Program-made: the position numbers and the translations under genes
DNA from: Fibrobacter sp.
Lineage (GTDB): Bacteria > Fibrobacterota > Fibrobacteria > Fibrobacterales > Fibrobacteraceae
Assembly (NCBI GenBank): GCA_017475045.1
Contig: JAFVGH010000076.1
Location: 1 to 64,000, forward strand
Length of the DNA: 64,000 nt
Direction of reading: 5' to 3'
The notes under the pieces: model-generated
What the model was told of the DNA's origin: nothing
Seen by the model: only the letters and a program-made list of their open reading frames with translations
The model's database searches: none
Shown here: in pieces, positions 5,804 through 14,782 of the stretch
Position numbering within the stretch: the first letter of the stretch is position 1
Layout of the letters: each line of letters starts with the position of its first letter

Positions 5804-8131
5804 TTATTTGACATTTGCCCTATGAACCCTACCATTCACACGAACAAGGTAAGATCCCTTGTTGGGAACCGCCACACTTGCCTGTCCAAAGACCGCCTTG
5901 CCAGAAGCTACCAGTTTGCCCTGCATGGTGAACACGGCTATATCGGCATTGAACTTGGCGTTCTCAACAGAAATGTTCATACCAGACACAGACACTGTGG
6001 CTAGGGGTTCAAAAGACACATTTCCAATGGTTTCGGTGTCGTCTCCACCGGGATTATTGCTAGAGCTGTCACTGTTTTCGTCAGCAGAACCTCTGCTACC
6101 TGAATTTTTAGAACCACTGCTGCGGGGCTTTGCAGAAGCACTGCTTCTAGGAGCCACCGAGCTGCTGGATCCAACAAGGTTTGAAGCAACTTTAACTCCT
6201 GTAAGCTGATACGGGTCGATAGCTTTCTTGTCTGCATCAAGGAATTCGACGGACATGATGGAAATATCTCCAACACCACCCTTTGCATCCTTAATTTCCC
6301 ACTTAAGGCCCTTAACACCCTCGAGGATCTTTTCTCCATCTGGTACAGCAGTCTCGTCAACCCAGTCAAGGACGTCGATAGATTCTCCACCGGCAATTCC
6401 CACGAAGCCCTTGCCACTAGGAGTCAAATCATAAAGGTCCGAAACATATTTTTCGGAGTTTTCCACATAGATTCCCGGTTCAGAGCCCGCTCCGGCATTT
6501 GGCACCTTATTCGCCTCGTTCTCATCGGTATAGATATTGAGAATCGCCATGCGAATAGGCCCCGAAGACTTTGACGTCACCCGGAGATACTTGATGCCAA
6601 GCTTGGTAAAGTCAACACCACAGGTATTGGTCTCTTTGCATTCCTCACTCTTGAAAGACACGGCTATTCCGGCAGAGGGATACTTGAGGGTACCGGCGTC
6701 AGCAGCAGCCTGGGTCCATTCCGGCTCCGGACCTATTTCCATGGAAGCTTCGGCAAAAATGGAACCATCTTCCTTCTTGAAAAGCGGAGAAGAGCCGGAA
6801 TCCGGCATCATCTTTGTTCCAATACCAAGTTTGTCGTGATAGGCACCCCAGTTCCAAAGACCGGTAATACCCACCGTCTTGTCGCCATGTTCCATCTGGA
6901 CACCACCTATTTCAGAGACAGACGGAGCCAGGCTCGGATCCGGAGTAAACGGAGTAAATCCTGTCAGATTATACAGGTTCGGCATGTTACCCGTCACGAG
7001 AAGGAGGTAGAGCATGTTCAAAGTCGCAGGGTAGTACTTTTCACCTTCGACAGAGCCTTCACCGCAACCCTGAGCGGTAGAGCAGCTCTTCTTTTCCTTG
7101 AGAACCTTGTAAACGGTACCGAGGTAGGTTTCAGCTTCCTTGCTATCGATAGAGGAAGTTGCAAGGCCGAGACCGCCGGAGAAGGTAGAAGAAACGAAGT
7201 TACGTTCATCGCTATTATCGGCCTTATAGGAGCTACCAGTCCACGCATAGCCCGAATTTACACCACTAGCAGTGCGGGTTTCCGGGATGAGCCAGCTAAC
7301 AACTTTCTTGTTGAAAGCCTGAGCCTTGGTATCGCCATACCAGTAATAAGCCCAAGCCATGCGCCACGGAGTACGGGCAGCGTCATCGTAGAAACCGATG
7401 TCGTTAGAAACAGCAGCAGAAGTCAAAATCGGCTTGTGAGAGATCCAGTCGCACCAGTCCGGAACAAGGCCAGTCTTGGAATCCTGACAACCGCTCAAGT
7501 CTGTATAAGCCTGGGAAATCACACTAGACCAAGAACCACCGGCAACGTCCTGGAAGAGCTGGAAGTTAGCGGTCGTTGCATAGCTCGGGTTGAAACCGTC
7601 ATTCCACTGGTTACCCGGCTTAATCTTGTTGCTAGCGATATCGTTAGAAGCAATCCAAGAAATGAGGGACTTACCGGCAGAGAGGTAAGAATCGTCGTTC
7701 CACTGCTTGGAAGCCATCACAAGAGCGAGAGCGGCGTCAAAGTCAGCGTCAGATGCGGTACCCGTACCACCGCTGCAACCGATACGCCAGTTCATACCAC
7801 CATTGGCACCAGCGCTGTTGCTTGTCCAGGTGTTATAAAGCTTCTTGAAAACATCCTTATCATCCATGTACACGGAAATCAACATACCATAAGCAATGGC
7901 TTCAGAAACCGTAGAGCAAGTTCCTTCGGGAGCAAGCACCCAACCATTGCTTGCATTGTACCAGGCTTTTTTCCACAAGTCATAGTGTTCCTTAATCATA
8001 TCCGTATCAGCATATTCAATGATCTTGCCATGCGGATACTTCATGTTCTGCGGGAACGGGAACTGTCCTGCAGAGACGGTCACCGCAGTCGCCACAAGCA
8101 CCCCCAAACCCACTTTGAAAAGGTTTTTCAT
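5804..8131 (-). CDS. Secreted glycoside hydrolase family 8 endoglucanase, multi-domain
   Basis: 775 residues. Residues 1-21 are a signal peptide. Residues about 25-390 are a GH8 (alpha/alpha)6 barrel: the general-acid region STVSEAIAYGM with Glu77, the family signature ASDADFDAALALVMA at 126-140, and YDDAARTPWRMAWAY further on. The enzyme should cleave internal beta-1,4 bonds of cellulose or a related glucan by inversion. Residues about 400-650 are a beta-rich region I cannot place, perhaps a carbohydrate-binding module. A Ser/Asn-rich linker leads to a C-terminal domain of about 70 residues ending GSYLVRVNGRVHRANVK, which resembles a type A T9SS sorting domain shared by the other hydrolases here. 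The start has an AAGGAG site; the terminator is at 5741-5772. Confidence 0.9.
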   Translation of the reverse strand: MKNLFKVGLGVLVATAVTVSAGQFPFPQNMKYPHGKIIEYADTDMIKEHYDLWKKAWYNASNGWVLAPEGTCSTVSEAIAYGMLISVYMDDKDVFKKLYNTWTSNSAGANGGMNWRIGCSGGTGTASDADFDAALALVMASKQWNDDSYLSAGKSLISWIASNDIASNKIKPGNQWNDGFNPSYATTANFQLFQDVAGGSWSSVISQAYTDLSGCQDSKTGLVPDWCDWISHKPILTSAAVSNDIGFYDDAARTPWRMAWAYYWYGDTKAQAFNKKVVSWLIPETRTASGVNSGYAWTGSSYKADNSDERNFVSSTFSGGLGLATSSIDSKEAETYLGTVYKVLKEKKSCSTAQGCGEGSVEGEKYYPATLNMLYLLLVTGNMPNLYNLTGFTPFTPDPSLAPSVSEIGGVQMEHGDKTVGITGLWNWGAYHDKLGIGTKMMPDSGSSPLFKKEDGSIFAEASMEIGPEPEWTQAAADAGTLKYPSAGIAVSFKSEECKETNTCGVDFTKLGIKYLRVTSKSSGPIRMAILNIYTDENEANKVPNAGAGSEPGIYVENSEKYVSDLYDLTPSGKGFVGIAGGESIDVLDWVDETAVPDGEKILEGVKGLKWEIKDAKGGVGDISIMSVEFLDADKKAIDPYQLTGVKVASNLVGSSSSVAPRSSASAKPRSSGSKNSGSRGSADENSDSSSNNPGGDDTETIGNVSFEPLATVSVSGMNISVENAKFNADIAVFTMQGKLVASGKAVFGQASVAVPNKGSYLVRVNGRVHRANVK

Positions 8132-8152
8132 AATGGCTCCTTTTTACTGTTG

Positions 8153-8167
8153 TTTACGGGACGTAAA
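8153..8167. promoter_or_regulatory. Short inverted repeat in the GH8 leader
   Basis: TTTACG/CGTAAA arms with a 3-bp centre lie about 20 bp upstream of the GH8 start codon, in the space shared with the divergent gene at 8247. It may be a regulator site; nothing else supports this. Confidence 0.3.
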
Positions 8168-8246
8168 TGTAAAATTGAATAACACATGCGGTAAGACACA
8201 TCTTGTAACAAATATGCTACAATAAGTTTTTTTCAGGCAACTTATT

Positions 8247-9227
8247 ATGGACATGACGGCCGAACGTAAAAAACTTTTTATATTCAAGAAAATGCTCCTC
8301 TTTAAGCCCGATTTTTACGACCGTTTCAAATGCATCGCCTCAACGTGCACCGACACCTGTTGTGTCGGCTGGGAAATCGACATCGACAAGGCCTCGCAAG
8401 AGGTATACCGCAAGGTTGAAGGCGTTTTTGGCGACAAGCTCCGCGCAAATATCGAGGACGGACATTTCAAGTTACTCCCCCACGACCGCTGCCCGTTTTT
8501 AGACAAGAAAAACCTCTGCGAAATTTACAGGACCCTTGGCGAAGGCGCCCTCTGCGACATATGCCGGGAACACCCGCGATTCGTGGAGGTCTACGGAGAT
8601 ATCATGGAACGGGGCCTCGGGCTCTGCTGCGAAGAAGCGACACGGCTCTTGCTCGAAGGCGAAGGCCCGCTCAAGTTTGTCACCGAAGAAATCGACGAAC
8701 CCGAAGACGAACTGGACGAAGATGACGAAGAAATACGGAACGAAGTGCTTTACGAGCGGGAGCAAATTTTCGGGGCCCTTGCCGATGGCACAACGCCTTT
8801 CGGCGAAAGTCTCTACACGGCGTTCGGGATAACAGACGAAAACCCATTCGCACCTCTCAGAAACCCGCGCGACCTGTACGAACTTCTCGCCAAGACCGTC
8901 AGTTTCGGCCCCGACTGGGACAAGGCCCTTGCCTGCATCAAGGCCCGCCTCGATGCCGCAGGTTCCTCCACTATCGAGGATCAAGGATTTTTTACGGATA
9001 CAGAAAGCTCTCGCCTGCTCGCCTACCTGGTGTACAGGCACTTTGCCAAATGCCTGTTCGAAGGCCATGCCGACGGCAAACGCAATTTCGCCGTATTCTT
9101 CTGGAACATTGTACGCCTCTTTACCCGCGAACTGGGCGGGAAAATCAACGCCATCAAAATTCTCTCCCGACAACTGGAATATTGCGAAGAGAATATGGAA
9201 ATCATAGAATCTGCACTAGACATCTAA
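8247..9227 (+). CDS. FliB-family (lysine N-methylase-like) Cys-rich protein
   Basis: 326 residues. The N-terminal segment FYDRFKCIASTCTDTCCVGW (Cys29, 34, 38 and 39) followed by CPFLDKKNLCEIY and LCDICREHPRF is the hallmark of the FliB family, whose founding member methylates lysines of Salmonella flagellin. The clustered cysteines suggest a metal or Fe-S site. No flagellar gene is near and the apparent lineage is not flagellated, so the substrate is probably something else. The start is uncertain: neither the ATG at 8247 nor the one at 8292, which gives the N-terminus closest to the family, has a good ribosome site. An acidic stretch at about 150-165 is specific to this protein. Confidence 0.75.
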   Translation: MDMTAERKKLFIFKKMLLFKPDFYDRFKCIASTCTDTCCVGWEIDIDKASQEVYRKVEGVFGDKLRANIEDGHFKLLPHDRCPFLDKKNLCEIYRTLGEGALCDICREHPRFVEVYGDIMERGLGLCCEEATRLLLEGEGPLKFVTEEIDEPEDELDEDDEEIRNEVLYEREQIFGALADGTTPFGESLYTAFGITDENPFAPLRNPRDLYELLAKTVSFGPDWDKALACIKARLDAAGSSTIEDQGFFTDTESSRLLAYLVYRHFAKCLFEGHADGKRNFAVFFWNIVRLFTRELGGKINAIKILSRQLEYCEENMEIIESALDI

Positions 9228-9364
9228 ATTCCGGGCATTTTCGTTCCAAATTCTAAAGATATTATCGCCTTTTATAATCTTATTTCTCACAAATATCGGT
9301 CAAACAATCCGCTTTGGCCTTTTTTTATATATCTTTTTAAAAATGGATGTGAAAAGGGTGTTTT

Positions 9365-10822
9365 ATGAAAATCACAACAAAGATTATTGCGGTTTCCGCG
9401 CTTGCCCTTAGCTTAGCCCAAGCAGCGCCCATCGACGATATCGGAGCGTTGTCAGTGAAGGGAACCCAGGTTGTAGGTGCTAATGGTGAACCTGCACAAC
9501 TTAGGGGCATGAGTTTCTTTTGGAATATTGCTCCAGAGGCCAAGGACTACTGGAATGCCAATGTAGTCAGTTGGTTAGCTGAAGACTGGCATGCAAATAT
9601 AGTCCGTGCAGCTATGGCAGTAGAGGACAATTGGGGCAGTGGCCAGGAAGGTTACGCTTACGACCAATCCAGAAATCAGTCCATGGTGGAAACAATTGTC
9701 GACGCGGCAATTGCCAAGGGCATATATGTCATCATCGACTGGCATAGTCACTGGACCAATGACAGGTCCGTCAAGCAAAATGGGAAGGACCGTTGGGAAC
9801 TGGCGAAGGAATTCTTTACTGCCATGGCCACCAAATACGGGCAGTATCCCAACGTCATCTATGAGATATACAACGAACCGGGAACAGATGAATGGAGCCA
9901 AATCAAGCCCTATGCAGAATACATCATCCCCATCATTCGCGCCATTGACCCGGATAACCTTATTGTTGTGGGAACACCAGGATATTCTTCTAAAGTCGAC
10001 AAGATAACAAGTTCCCTTCTTTCTGATTCCTATTCCCATAACGTAGCCTACACGTTCCATTTCTACGCCTCGGACGACAACCATTACGACAACTACTTAC
10101 CCATGGTAAAAGAAGCAACAAGCAAATTACCACTATTTATCACCGAATGTGGCCTCACCCCAGCCTCAGGAAACGGAAATATCAATTACGAAAGGGTCAA
10201 CGCATTCTGGAGCTGGATTGACCAGGAAAAACTCAGCTGGGCAGCATGGAGCATCGTGAACAAAGATGAGACATCTGCCGCTCTCCAAAAGAGTGCCAGC
10301 ACTAGCGGCAATTGGTCCGAAAATGATCTGCGGGAATCGGGCAAGTGGTTCAGGAACAAGCTTCGTGAACAGAACCCGGAATGGACTCCAATTACCGGAG
10401 AAGGCCCCAAGCCCTCCAGCAGTTCCTCGAAGCAGGGCGGATCTTCTAATTCTCAAGAAGCTTCTTCGGGCTCCACCCAACCGGCCTCTTCGGGCTCCCA
10501 GGGAACTGACCCGGAACCCGAATCCTCTAATTCTGTGCAGCCAAGCTCTTCCAACGATCAGTCCGAAAATCCCGATCAAGACGTGGAGGCTATCGGAAGC
10601 CTAGCCCAGAACACCATTGGACTTTCCATCCACGGACGAATCCTGCAGATCAACAGCATCAATGCCGCTGACGTGTCTGTCTTTGACATGCAAGGTCGCC
10701 CCGTCCAGATCCAGCACAACATTTCCGGCAGCATGTCCTTAAAGGACATTGCCACAGGATCCTATATCGTACAGATTAAGACCCGCAACGCAAACCTGAT
10801 ACGAAAGATTTCCGTCAAGTAG
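9365..10822 (+). CDS. Secreted GH5 endoglucanase (first of tandem pair)
   Basis: 485 residues: signal peptide 1-21, GH5 TIM barrel about 25-340, Ser-rich linker 350-405 and a C-terminal sorting-like domain ending SYIVQIKTRNANLIRKISVK. The acid/base is Glu171 in VIYEIYNEPG and the nucleophile Glu261 in LPLFITECGL; VIIDWHSHW and FHFYASD are also typical of GH5 cellulases. Expected activity is internal cleavage of cellulose or beta-glucan with retention. The next gene, 35 bp on, is nearly the same through the catalytic domain but has a different linker and tail. The two are likely one transcript, started within 9228-9364, where A/T-rich promoter-like sequence is present but no single promoter can be fixed. 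Confidence 0.93.
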   Translation: MKITTKIIAVSALALSLAQAAPIDDIGALSVKGTQVVGANGEPAQLRGMSFFWNIAPEAKDYWNANVVSWLAEDWHANIVRAAMAVEDNWGSGQEGYAYDQSRNQSMVETIVDAAIAKGIYVIIDWHSHWTNDRSVKQNGKDRWELAKEFFTAMATKYGQYPNVIYEIYNEPGTDEWSQIKPYAEYIIPIIRAIDPDNLIVVGTPGYSSKVDKITSSLLSDSYSHNVAYTFHFYASDDNHYDNYLPMVKEATSKLPLFITECGLTPASGNGNINYERVNAFWSWIDQEKLSWAAWSIVNKDETSAALQKSASTSGNWSENDLRESGKWFRNKLREQNPEWTPITGEGPKPSSSSSKQGGSSNSQEASSGSTQPASSGSQGTDPEPESSNSVQPSSSNDQSENPDQDVEAIGSLAQNTIGLSIHGRILQINSINAADVSVFDMQGRPVQIQHNISGSMSLKDIATGSYIVQIKTRNANLIRKISVK

Positions 10823-10857
10823 AGAGAAAACTTTTTTACCCAAGGGAGGACTCCCCT

Positions 10858-12216
10858 ATGAATACAACGACAAAGATTATTGCGGCCACCGCACTTGCAT
10901 TCAGCTTGGCCCAGGCAGCGCCCATCGACGATATAGGTGCGCTGTCAGTCAAGGGAACCCAGGTTGTAGGTGCTAATGGTGAACCTGCACAACTTCGCGG
11001 CATGAGCTTTTTCTGGAACATCGCCGAAGAGGCAAGAGATTACTGGAACGCCAACGTGGTCAACTGGCTTGCCGAAGACTGGCACGCAAACCTGGTCCGC
11101 GCTGCTATGGCTGTAGAAGACAACTGGGGAGAGGGACAAAAGGGTTACGCCTATAACCAATCGGGAAACCAAGCCATGGTAGAAAAGGTCGTCGATGCGG
11201 CCATCGCCAAGGGCATATACGTCATCATCGACTGGCATAGTCACTGGACCAACGACAGATCTGCCAAGGAAAACGGGAAGGACCGCTGGCAACTGGCGCA
11301 GGAATTCTTTACCGCCATGGCCACCAAGTACGGGCAGTATCCCAATGTCATCTATGAGATATACAACGAACCGGGAACAGATGACTGGAGCCAAATCAAG
11401 CCCTATGCCGAATACATCATCCCCATCATTCGCGCCATCGATCCGGACAATTTGATTCTCGTAGGCACCCCAAAACATTCCGGGGACCTTACACCGGTAG
11501 TTTCTAGCCCGCTATCAAGCAACTACTCCAGCAACGTGGCTTACGTATTCCACTTTTACGCCTCAGAAGAATGGCACCTGACCAATTACCTGCCCGCGGC
11601 TAAATCGGCCATGAACACTCTCCCGCTTTTCATTTCTGAATGCGGACTCACTCCGGCCTCGGGAAACGGAACCATCAACTATTCCATGGTCAATACCTTC
11701 TGGGATTGGCTGGACCAAACCAAGCTTAGCTGGGCAGCCTGGAGTATCGTGAACAAAGACGAGACCTCTGCCGCCCTGCAAAAGAGTGCAAGTGCCAGCG
11801 GAAACTGGTCCGAAAATGATCTGCGGGAATCGGGCAAGTGGTTCAGGAACAAGCTTCGTGAACAGAACCCGGAATGGACCCCCATTACCGGAGAAGGCCC
11901 CAAACCCTCCAGCAGTTCCTCGAAGCAGGGCGGATCTTCTGGCTCCAAGGGAAAAGATTCATCGGACAAATCCTCTGCAATCACCGAATTCCACAACGCC
12001 ACCGGATTCCACTTTACAGGAAACACCATCAGCGTAAATCTCAAGGGAATGTCCAGAGTAGACTTGCTGGACCTGCAGGGCCGCATCATAAGTACGCTCT
12101 GGAACGGAAACGCCAGCGGAAATACAGTCCTGTCTGTCCAGGCAAAGCCGGGACTCTACCTGGTGCGCATCCAGGGTGCGGGCTTCCACGAGACCCACAA
12201 GGTGACCGTGAAATAG
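10858..12216 (+). CDS. Secreted GH5 endoglucanase (second of tandem pair)
   Basis: 452 residues and a close duplicate of the preceding gene: same signal peptide pattern, acid/base Glu171 (VIYEIYNEPG) and nucleophile Glu261 (LPLFISECGL). Sequence differs mostly at about 205-250, where substrate loops lie, and after residue 355. Its linker is short (SSSSSKQGGSSGSKGKDSS) and its C-terminal sorting-like domain (SRVDLLDLQGRI... GLYLVRIQGAGFHETHKVTVK) is not the same as that of its neighbour. A strong GGGAGG site precedes the ATG. The stop codon is immediately next to the stop of the convergent gene at 12217, with no terminator between. Confidence 0.93.
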   Translation: MNTTTKIIAATALAFSLAQAAPIDDIGALSVKGTQVVGANGEPAQLRGMSFFWNIAEEARDYWNANVVNWLAEDWHANLVRAAMAVEDNWGEGQKGYAYNQSGNQAMVEKVVDAAIAKGIYVIIDWHSHWTNDRSAKENGKDRWQLAQEFFTAMATKYGQYPNVIYEIYNEPGTDDWSQIKPYAEYIIPIIRAIDPDNLILVGTPKHSGDLTPVVSSPLSSNYSSNVAYVFHFYASEEWHLTNYLPAAKSAMNTLPLFISECGLTPASGNGTINYSMVNTFWDWLDQTKLSWAAWSIVNKDETSAALQKSASASGNWSENDLRESGKWFRNKLREQNPEWTPITGEGPKPSSSSSKQGGSSGSKGKDSSDKSSAITEFHNATGFHFTGNTISVNLKGMSRVDLLDLQGRIISTLWNGNASGNTVLSVQAKPGLYLVRIQGAGFHETHKVTVK

Positions 12217-13143
12217 CTATACGATGGTCTTGAAATACTCGATGGTCTTCTGGAGACCGTCACGCAATTGGACCTTGGGCTCCCAGCCCAGGGCCTTTTT
12301 TGCAAGGCTAATATCCGGACGACGCATCTTGGGGTCGTCTCCAGGCAAGGGCTGGTATACAATCTTGCTCTTGGAACCGGTCAGTTCCAGAACGGCCTGG
12401 GCCAGTTCCAGCATGGTAAACTCGCCGGGGTTCCCTACATTCACGGGACCGATAATCTCGTTTTGATCCATCATGCGGACAAAGGCCTCGATAAGGTCGT
12501 CCACATAGCAGAAACTGCGGGTCTGAGTTCCGTCACCGTAGATGGTCAGGTCTTCGTTACGCAAAGCCTGCACAATGAAATTCGACACCACGCGACCGTC
12601 GTTCATAAGCATGCGGGGGCCATAGGTATTGAAAATTCTCACAATACGGATATCTACGTTGTTCTGCCGATGGTAATCCATGAACAGCGTCTCGGCTACA
12701 CGCTTGCCCTCGTCGTAGCAGCTGCGAATGCCGATGGGGTTCACGTTTCCCCAGTAGTCCTCTTTCTGCGGGTGGACGGCAGGGTCCCCATAAACCTCGC
12801 TGGTACTAGCCTGCAAAATGCGGGCATGGACACGCTTGGCGAGCCCCAGCATGTTGATGGCACCCATGACGCTGGTCTTGATGGTCTTTACCGGATTGAA
12901 TTGATAATGAATCGGGCTTGCGGGACAAGCCAGGTTAAAAATGCGGTCCACTTCCAAAAGGATCGGCTCGGTGACATCGTGACGGATCAGCTCGAAATTG
13001 CGGTTGTCACGCAGGTGGGCTATATTCTGAAGACGGCCAGTAAAATAGTTGTCCAGGCACAGGACTTCGTGCCCGTCGTTCAAAAGCCTCTCGCAAAGGT
13101 GGCTACCCAGGAATCCGGCACCGCCAGTTACCAAGCATCTCAT
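12217..13143 (-). CDS. NAD-dependent sugar-nucleotide decarboxylase/epimerase, UDP-glucuronate decarboxylase-like
   Basis: 308 residues from the ATG at 13143, which has a GGAG site and starts right at the Rossmann fold ([20 protein letters not shown]). The extended SDR catalytic set is seen as [12 protein letters not shown], then [13 protein letters not shown] (YxxxK). The [20 protein letters not shown] and FNTYGPRM segments and the total length match UDP-xylose synthases (UXS), which convert UDP-glucuronate to UDP-xylose in the cytosol. dTDP-glucose dehydratases and other epimerases are less good matches. It probably supplies a pentose donor for surface polysaccharide, but no glycosyltransferase is adjacent. 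Confidence 0.85.
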   Translation of the reverse strand: MRCLVTGGAGFLGSHLCERLLNDGHEVLCLDNYFTGRLQNIAHLRDNRNFELIRHDVTEPILLEVDRIFNLACPASPIHYQFNPVKTIKTSVMGAINMLGLAKRVHARILQASTSEVYGDPAVHPQKEDYWGNVNPIGIRSCYDEGKRVAETLFMDYHRQNNVDIRIVRIFNTYGPRMLMNDGRVVSNFIVQALRNEDLTIYGDGTQTRSFCYVDDLIEAFVRMMDQNEIIGPVNVGNPGEFTMLELAQAVLELTGSKSKIVYQPLPGDDPKMRRPDISLAKKALGWEPKVQLRDGLQKTIEYFKTIV

Positions 13144-13318
13144 AAAAACTCCATTTCTTTGCCCCAATATAGCAAGGAACTATGCGTTTTTTATCGGATT
13201 TTGGGCATATAATCACAAAAAAATGCATTTCTTAACCTTTTTTTACAGGCTATCTTGCCTAACAAGTCTTTTCTTGTTATCTTATTGAACGACAACAACT
13301 TATATAAGGAGAACACAC

Positions 13319-14089
13319 ATGTTCAAGAAAATTGCTCTCGCTACCGCTCTGGTGGCAACTGCTTCCTTCGCTACCTGGGACAAGTTCCCGGTTCTCGAAA
13401 ACCACAAGGGTCAGGCTCAGGTTGGCGCAGGCTACCTGATGCAGGGTGACTGGAGCCAGCTCGATCTTTATCTCGGTGCCCGCTTCACCGTGATCCCCAA
13501 CTTGGAACTGGGTGCTAAGCTCCCTTACCGTGTTTTCACTGACAACGACGGTAATGATGGTCCTGATGGTCTCGGCAACATCCCCCTGATGGTCCGTTAC
13601 CAGTTCATGCCTACCATGAACGTCTTCGTTGACGTGGACCTCCCCACCGGTGACGATGAAGTTGTCTACTTGGACGACGGTCTCGGCCTCCACGCCGGTG
13701 TGCAGTACTCCCAGCCCTTCGGCATGGTGAACCTGGGTTCTGAACTCGGCTTCAAGATGCGTACCGAAGGCGACAACCATCACACTCCGGGCTACGAAAT
13801 CAACGTGGGTGCCGAAGGCGACTTCGCCATCAGCCCGATGATCACTCCTTATGTGGGTGCTGATTTGAACGTCAAGATCACCAACTCCGAAGGTAAGGAA
13901 GCCATTACCGGTAAGACTGTCGAACTCGACGACTCCGGTGACATGGGCATCTGGATCTACCTCGGTGGTGCATTCACCATCAACCCCATGTTCACGGTAG
14001 ACGCATCCTTCGGCTTCGGTCTGGGTGACGACTACTACGGTGAAGACACTCCGATGAAGATCGACCTTCACCTGAACGTGAACTTCTAA
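13319..14089 (+). CDS. Secreted outer-membrane beta-barrel-like protein
   Basis: 256 residues with signal peptide MFKKIALATALVATASFA. The mature chain alternates short hydrophobic/aromatic strands with Gly/Asp turns (LDLYLGARFTVIPNLELGAKLPYR, VDASFGFGLGDDYYGED) and ends in a strand finishing VNF, as outer-membrane barrels do (aromatic C-terminal residue). Codon choice is rich in GGT, CTC and AAG, which suggests high expression. An AAGGAG site precedes the start and a strong terminator follows. The role is unknown; a transport or structural OM protein is most likely. Confidence 0.65.
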   Translation: MFKKIALATALVATASFATWDKFPVLENHKGQAQVGAGYLMQGDWSQLDLYLGARFTVIPNLELGAKLPYRVFTDNDGNDGPDGLGNIPLMVRYQFMPTMNVFVDVDLPTGDDEVVYLDDGLGLHAGVQYSQPFGMVNLGSELGFKMRTEGDNHHTPGYEINVGAEGDFAISPMITPYVGADLNVKITNSEGKEAITGKTVELDDSGDMGIWIYLGGAFTINPMFTVDASFGFGLGDDYYGEDTPMKIDLHLNVNF

Positions 14090-14113
14090 TCTAGGTTTAA
14101 TCCTGTGATTGTG

Positions 14114-14142
14114 GCCCTCGGCTTAGCCGAGGGCTTTTTTTT
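14114..14142 (+). terminator. Strong terminator after the OM protein gene
   Basis: GCCCTCGGCT/AGCCGAGGGC stem followed by a run of eight T. Confidence 0.9.
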
Positions 14143-14147
14143 GTAAG

Positions 14148-14229
14148 CGTCATTCCGGGCTAGACCCGGCGGACAGCACTTGGCAATTTATTGCCTAGTG
14201 CGCATGGCCACCTTTAGGTGGGAATCTAG
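14148..14229 (-). repeat. 82-bp composite hairpin repeat overlapping the 3' end of coaE
   Basis: The segment begins CGTCATTCCGGG and ends GGGAATCTAG, the same ends as the repeats at 51529 and 55856, but its interior holds three hairpins: CCGGG/CCCGG, GGCAAT/ATTGCC within a CACT/AGTG stem, and CCACCT/AGGTGG. Positions 14203-14222 match the start of the 54-bp module at 51361 in reverse complement. The right part is translated as the last residues and stop of coaE. Confidence 0.75.
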
Positions 14230-14782
14230 ATTCCAACTGTTCTAGAGAACCGGTGTTTTCGATTTTCACGACGGTTATGTCGAGGCCTGCCCAAAGGGCG
14301 GCTATGTCGCCCTGGGACTCTATACGGCGCAGGGCGTCCTCCCGGGAAAGTCCCCGCTGCTGGAGCCGCTCCAGGCGGACCTCTGCGGGGGCGTCCACCA
14401 GCCATACCTGGTCCAGGAGTTTCACTATCTCGGGGATTCGGTGCAGAAGGGCGGCCTCCAGGAATGCAGGGCCTGGGTTTGCGGCAAAGAATTCCCGTAC
14501 GGCTTCTGTCAGGTACGGATAAACTATCGCTTCCAACTTTTCGCGGGCAGAACAATCCTTGAAAATCAGTTCGGCAAAGAACTTGCGGTTCACGCCGTCT
14601 GCGGTCAGGCATTCCGGACCAAAAGCCACCATGAGCTTTTCACGCAAGGCGTTACAGTCCCGATAGAGCTTGTGCACGCAGGCGTCGGCATCTAGCACCG
14701 GCAAGCCCTGGCGGCGGAGAATCTCCCCTACCGTCGACTTGCCGGACCCGATGGTCCCCGTTATGCCGATATGCTTTTTCAT
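14195..14782 (-). CDS. coaE: Dephospho-CoA kinase
   Basis: 195 residues. The P-loop GTIGSGKST is at 9-17, followed by the LPVLDADACVHKLY segment typical of CoaE, which phosphorylates the 3'-OH of dephospho-CoA in the last step of CoA synthesis. The start overlaps the stop of the EamA gene (TAATG), indicating translational coupling. The last ten residues (from SRFPPKGGHAH) and the TAG stop are encoded by a dispersed hairpin repeat, so the native C-terminus seems to have been replaced; this lies past the catalytic core and probably does no harm. Confidence 0.93.
   Translation of the reverse strand: MKKHIGITGTIGSGKSTVGEILRRQGLPVLDADACVHKLYRDCNALREKLMVAFGPECLTADGVNRKFFAELIFKDCSAREKLEAIVYPYLTEAVREFFAANPGPAFLEAALLHRIPEIVKLLDQVWLVDAPAEVRLERLQQRGLSREDALRRIESQGDIAALWAGLDITVVKIENTGSLEQLESRFPPKGGHAH

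Noticed and set aside
13168..13318. AACAAG/CTTGTT hairpin before the OM protein gene as an attenuator
   Set aside because: The stem is short and A/T-rich, and no leader peptide or alternative pairing was found.
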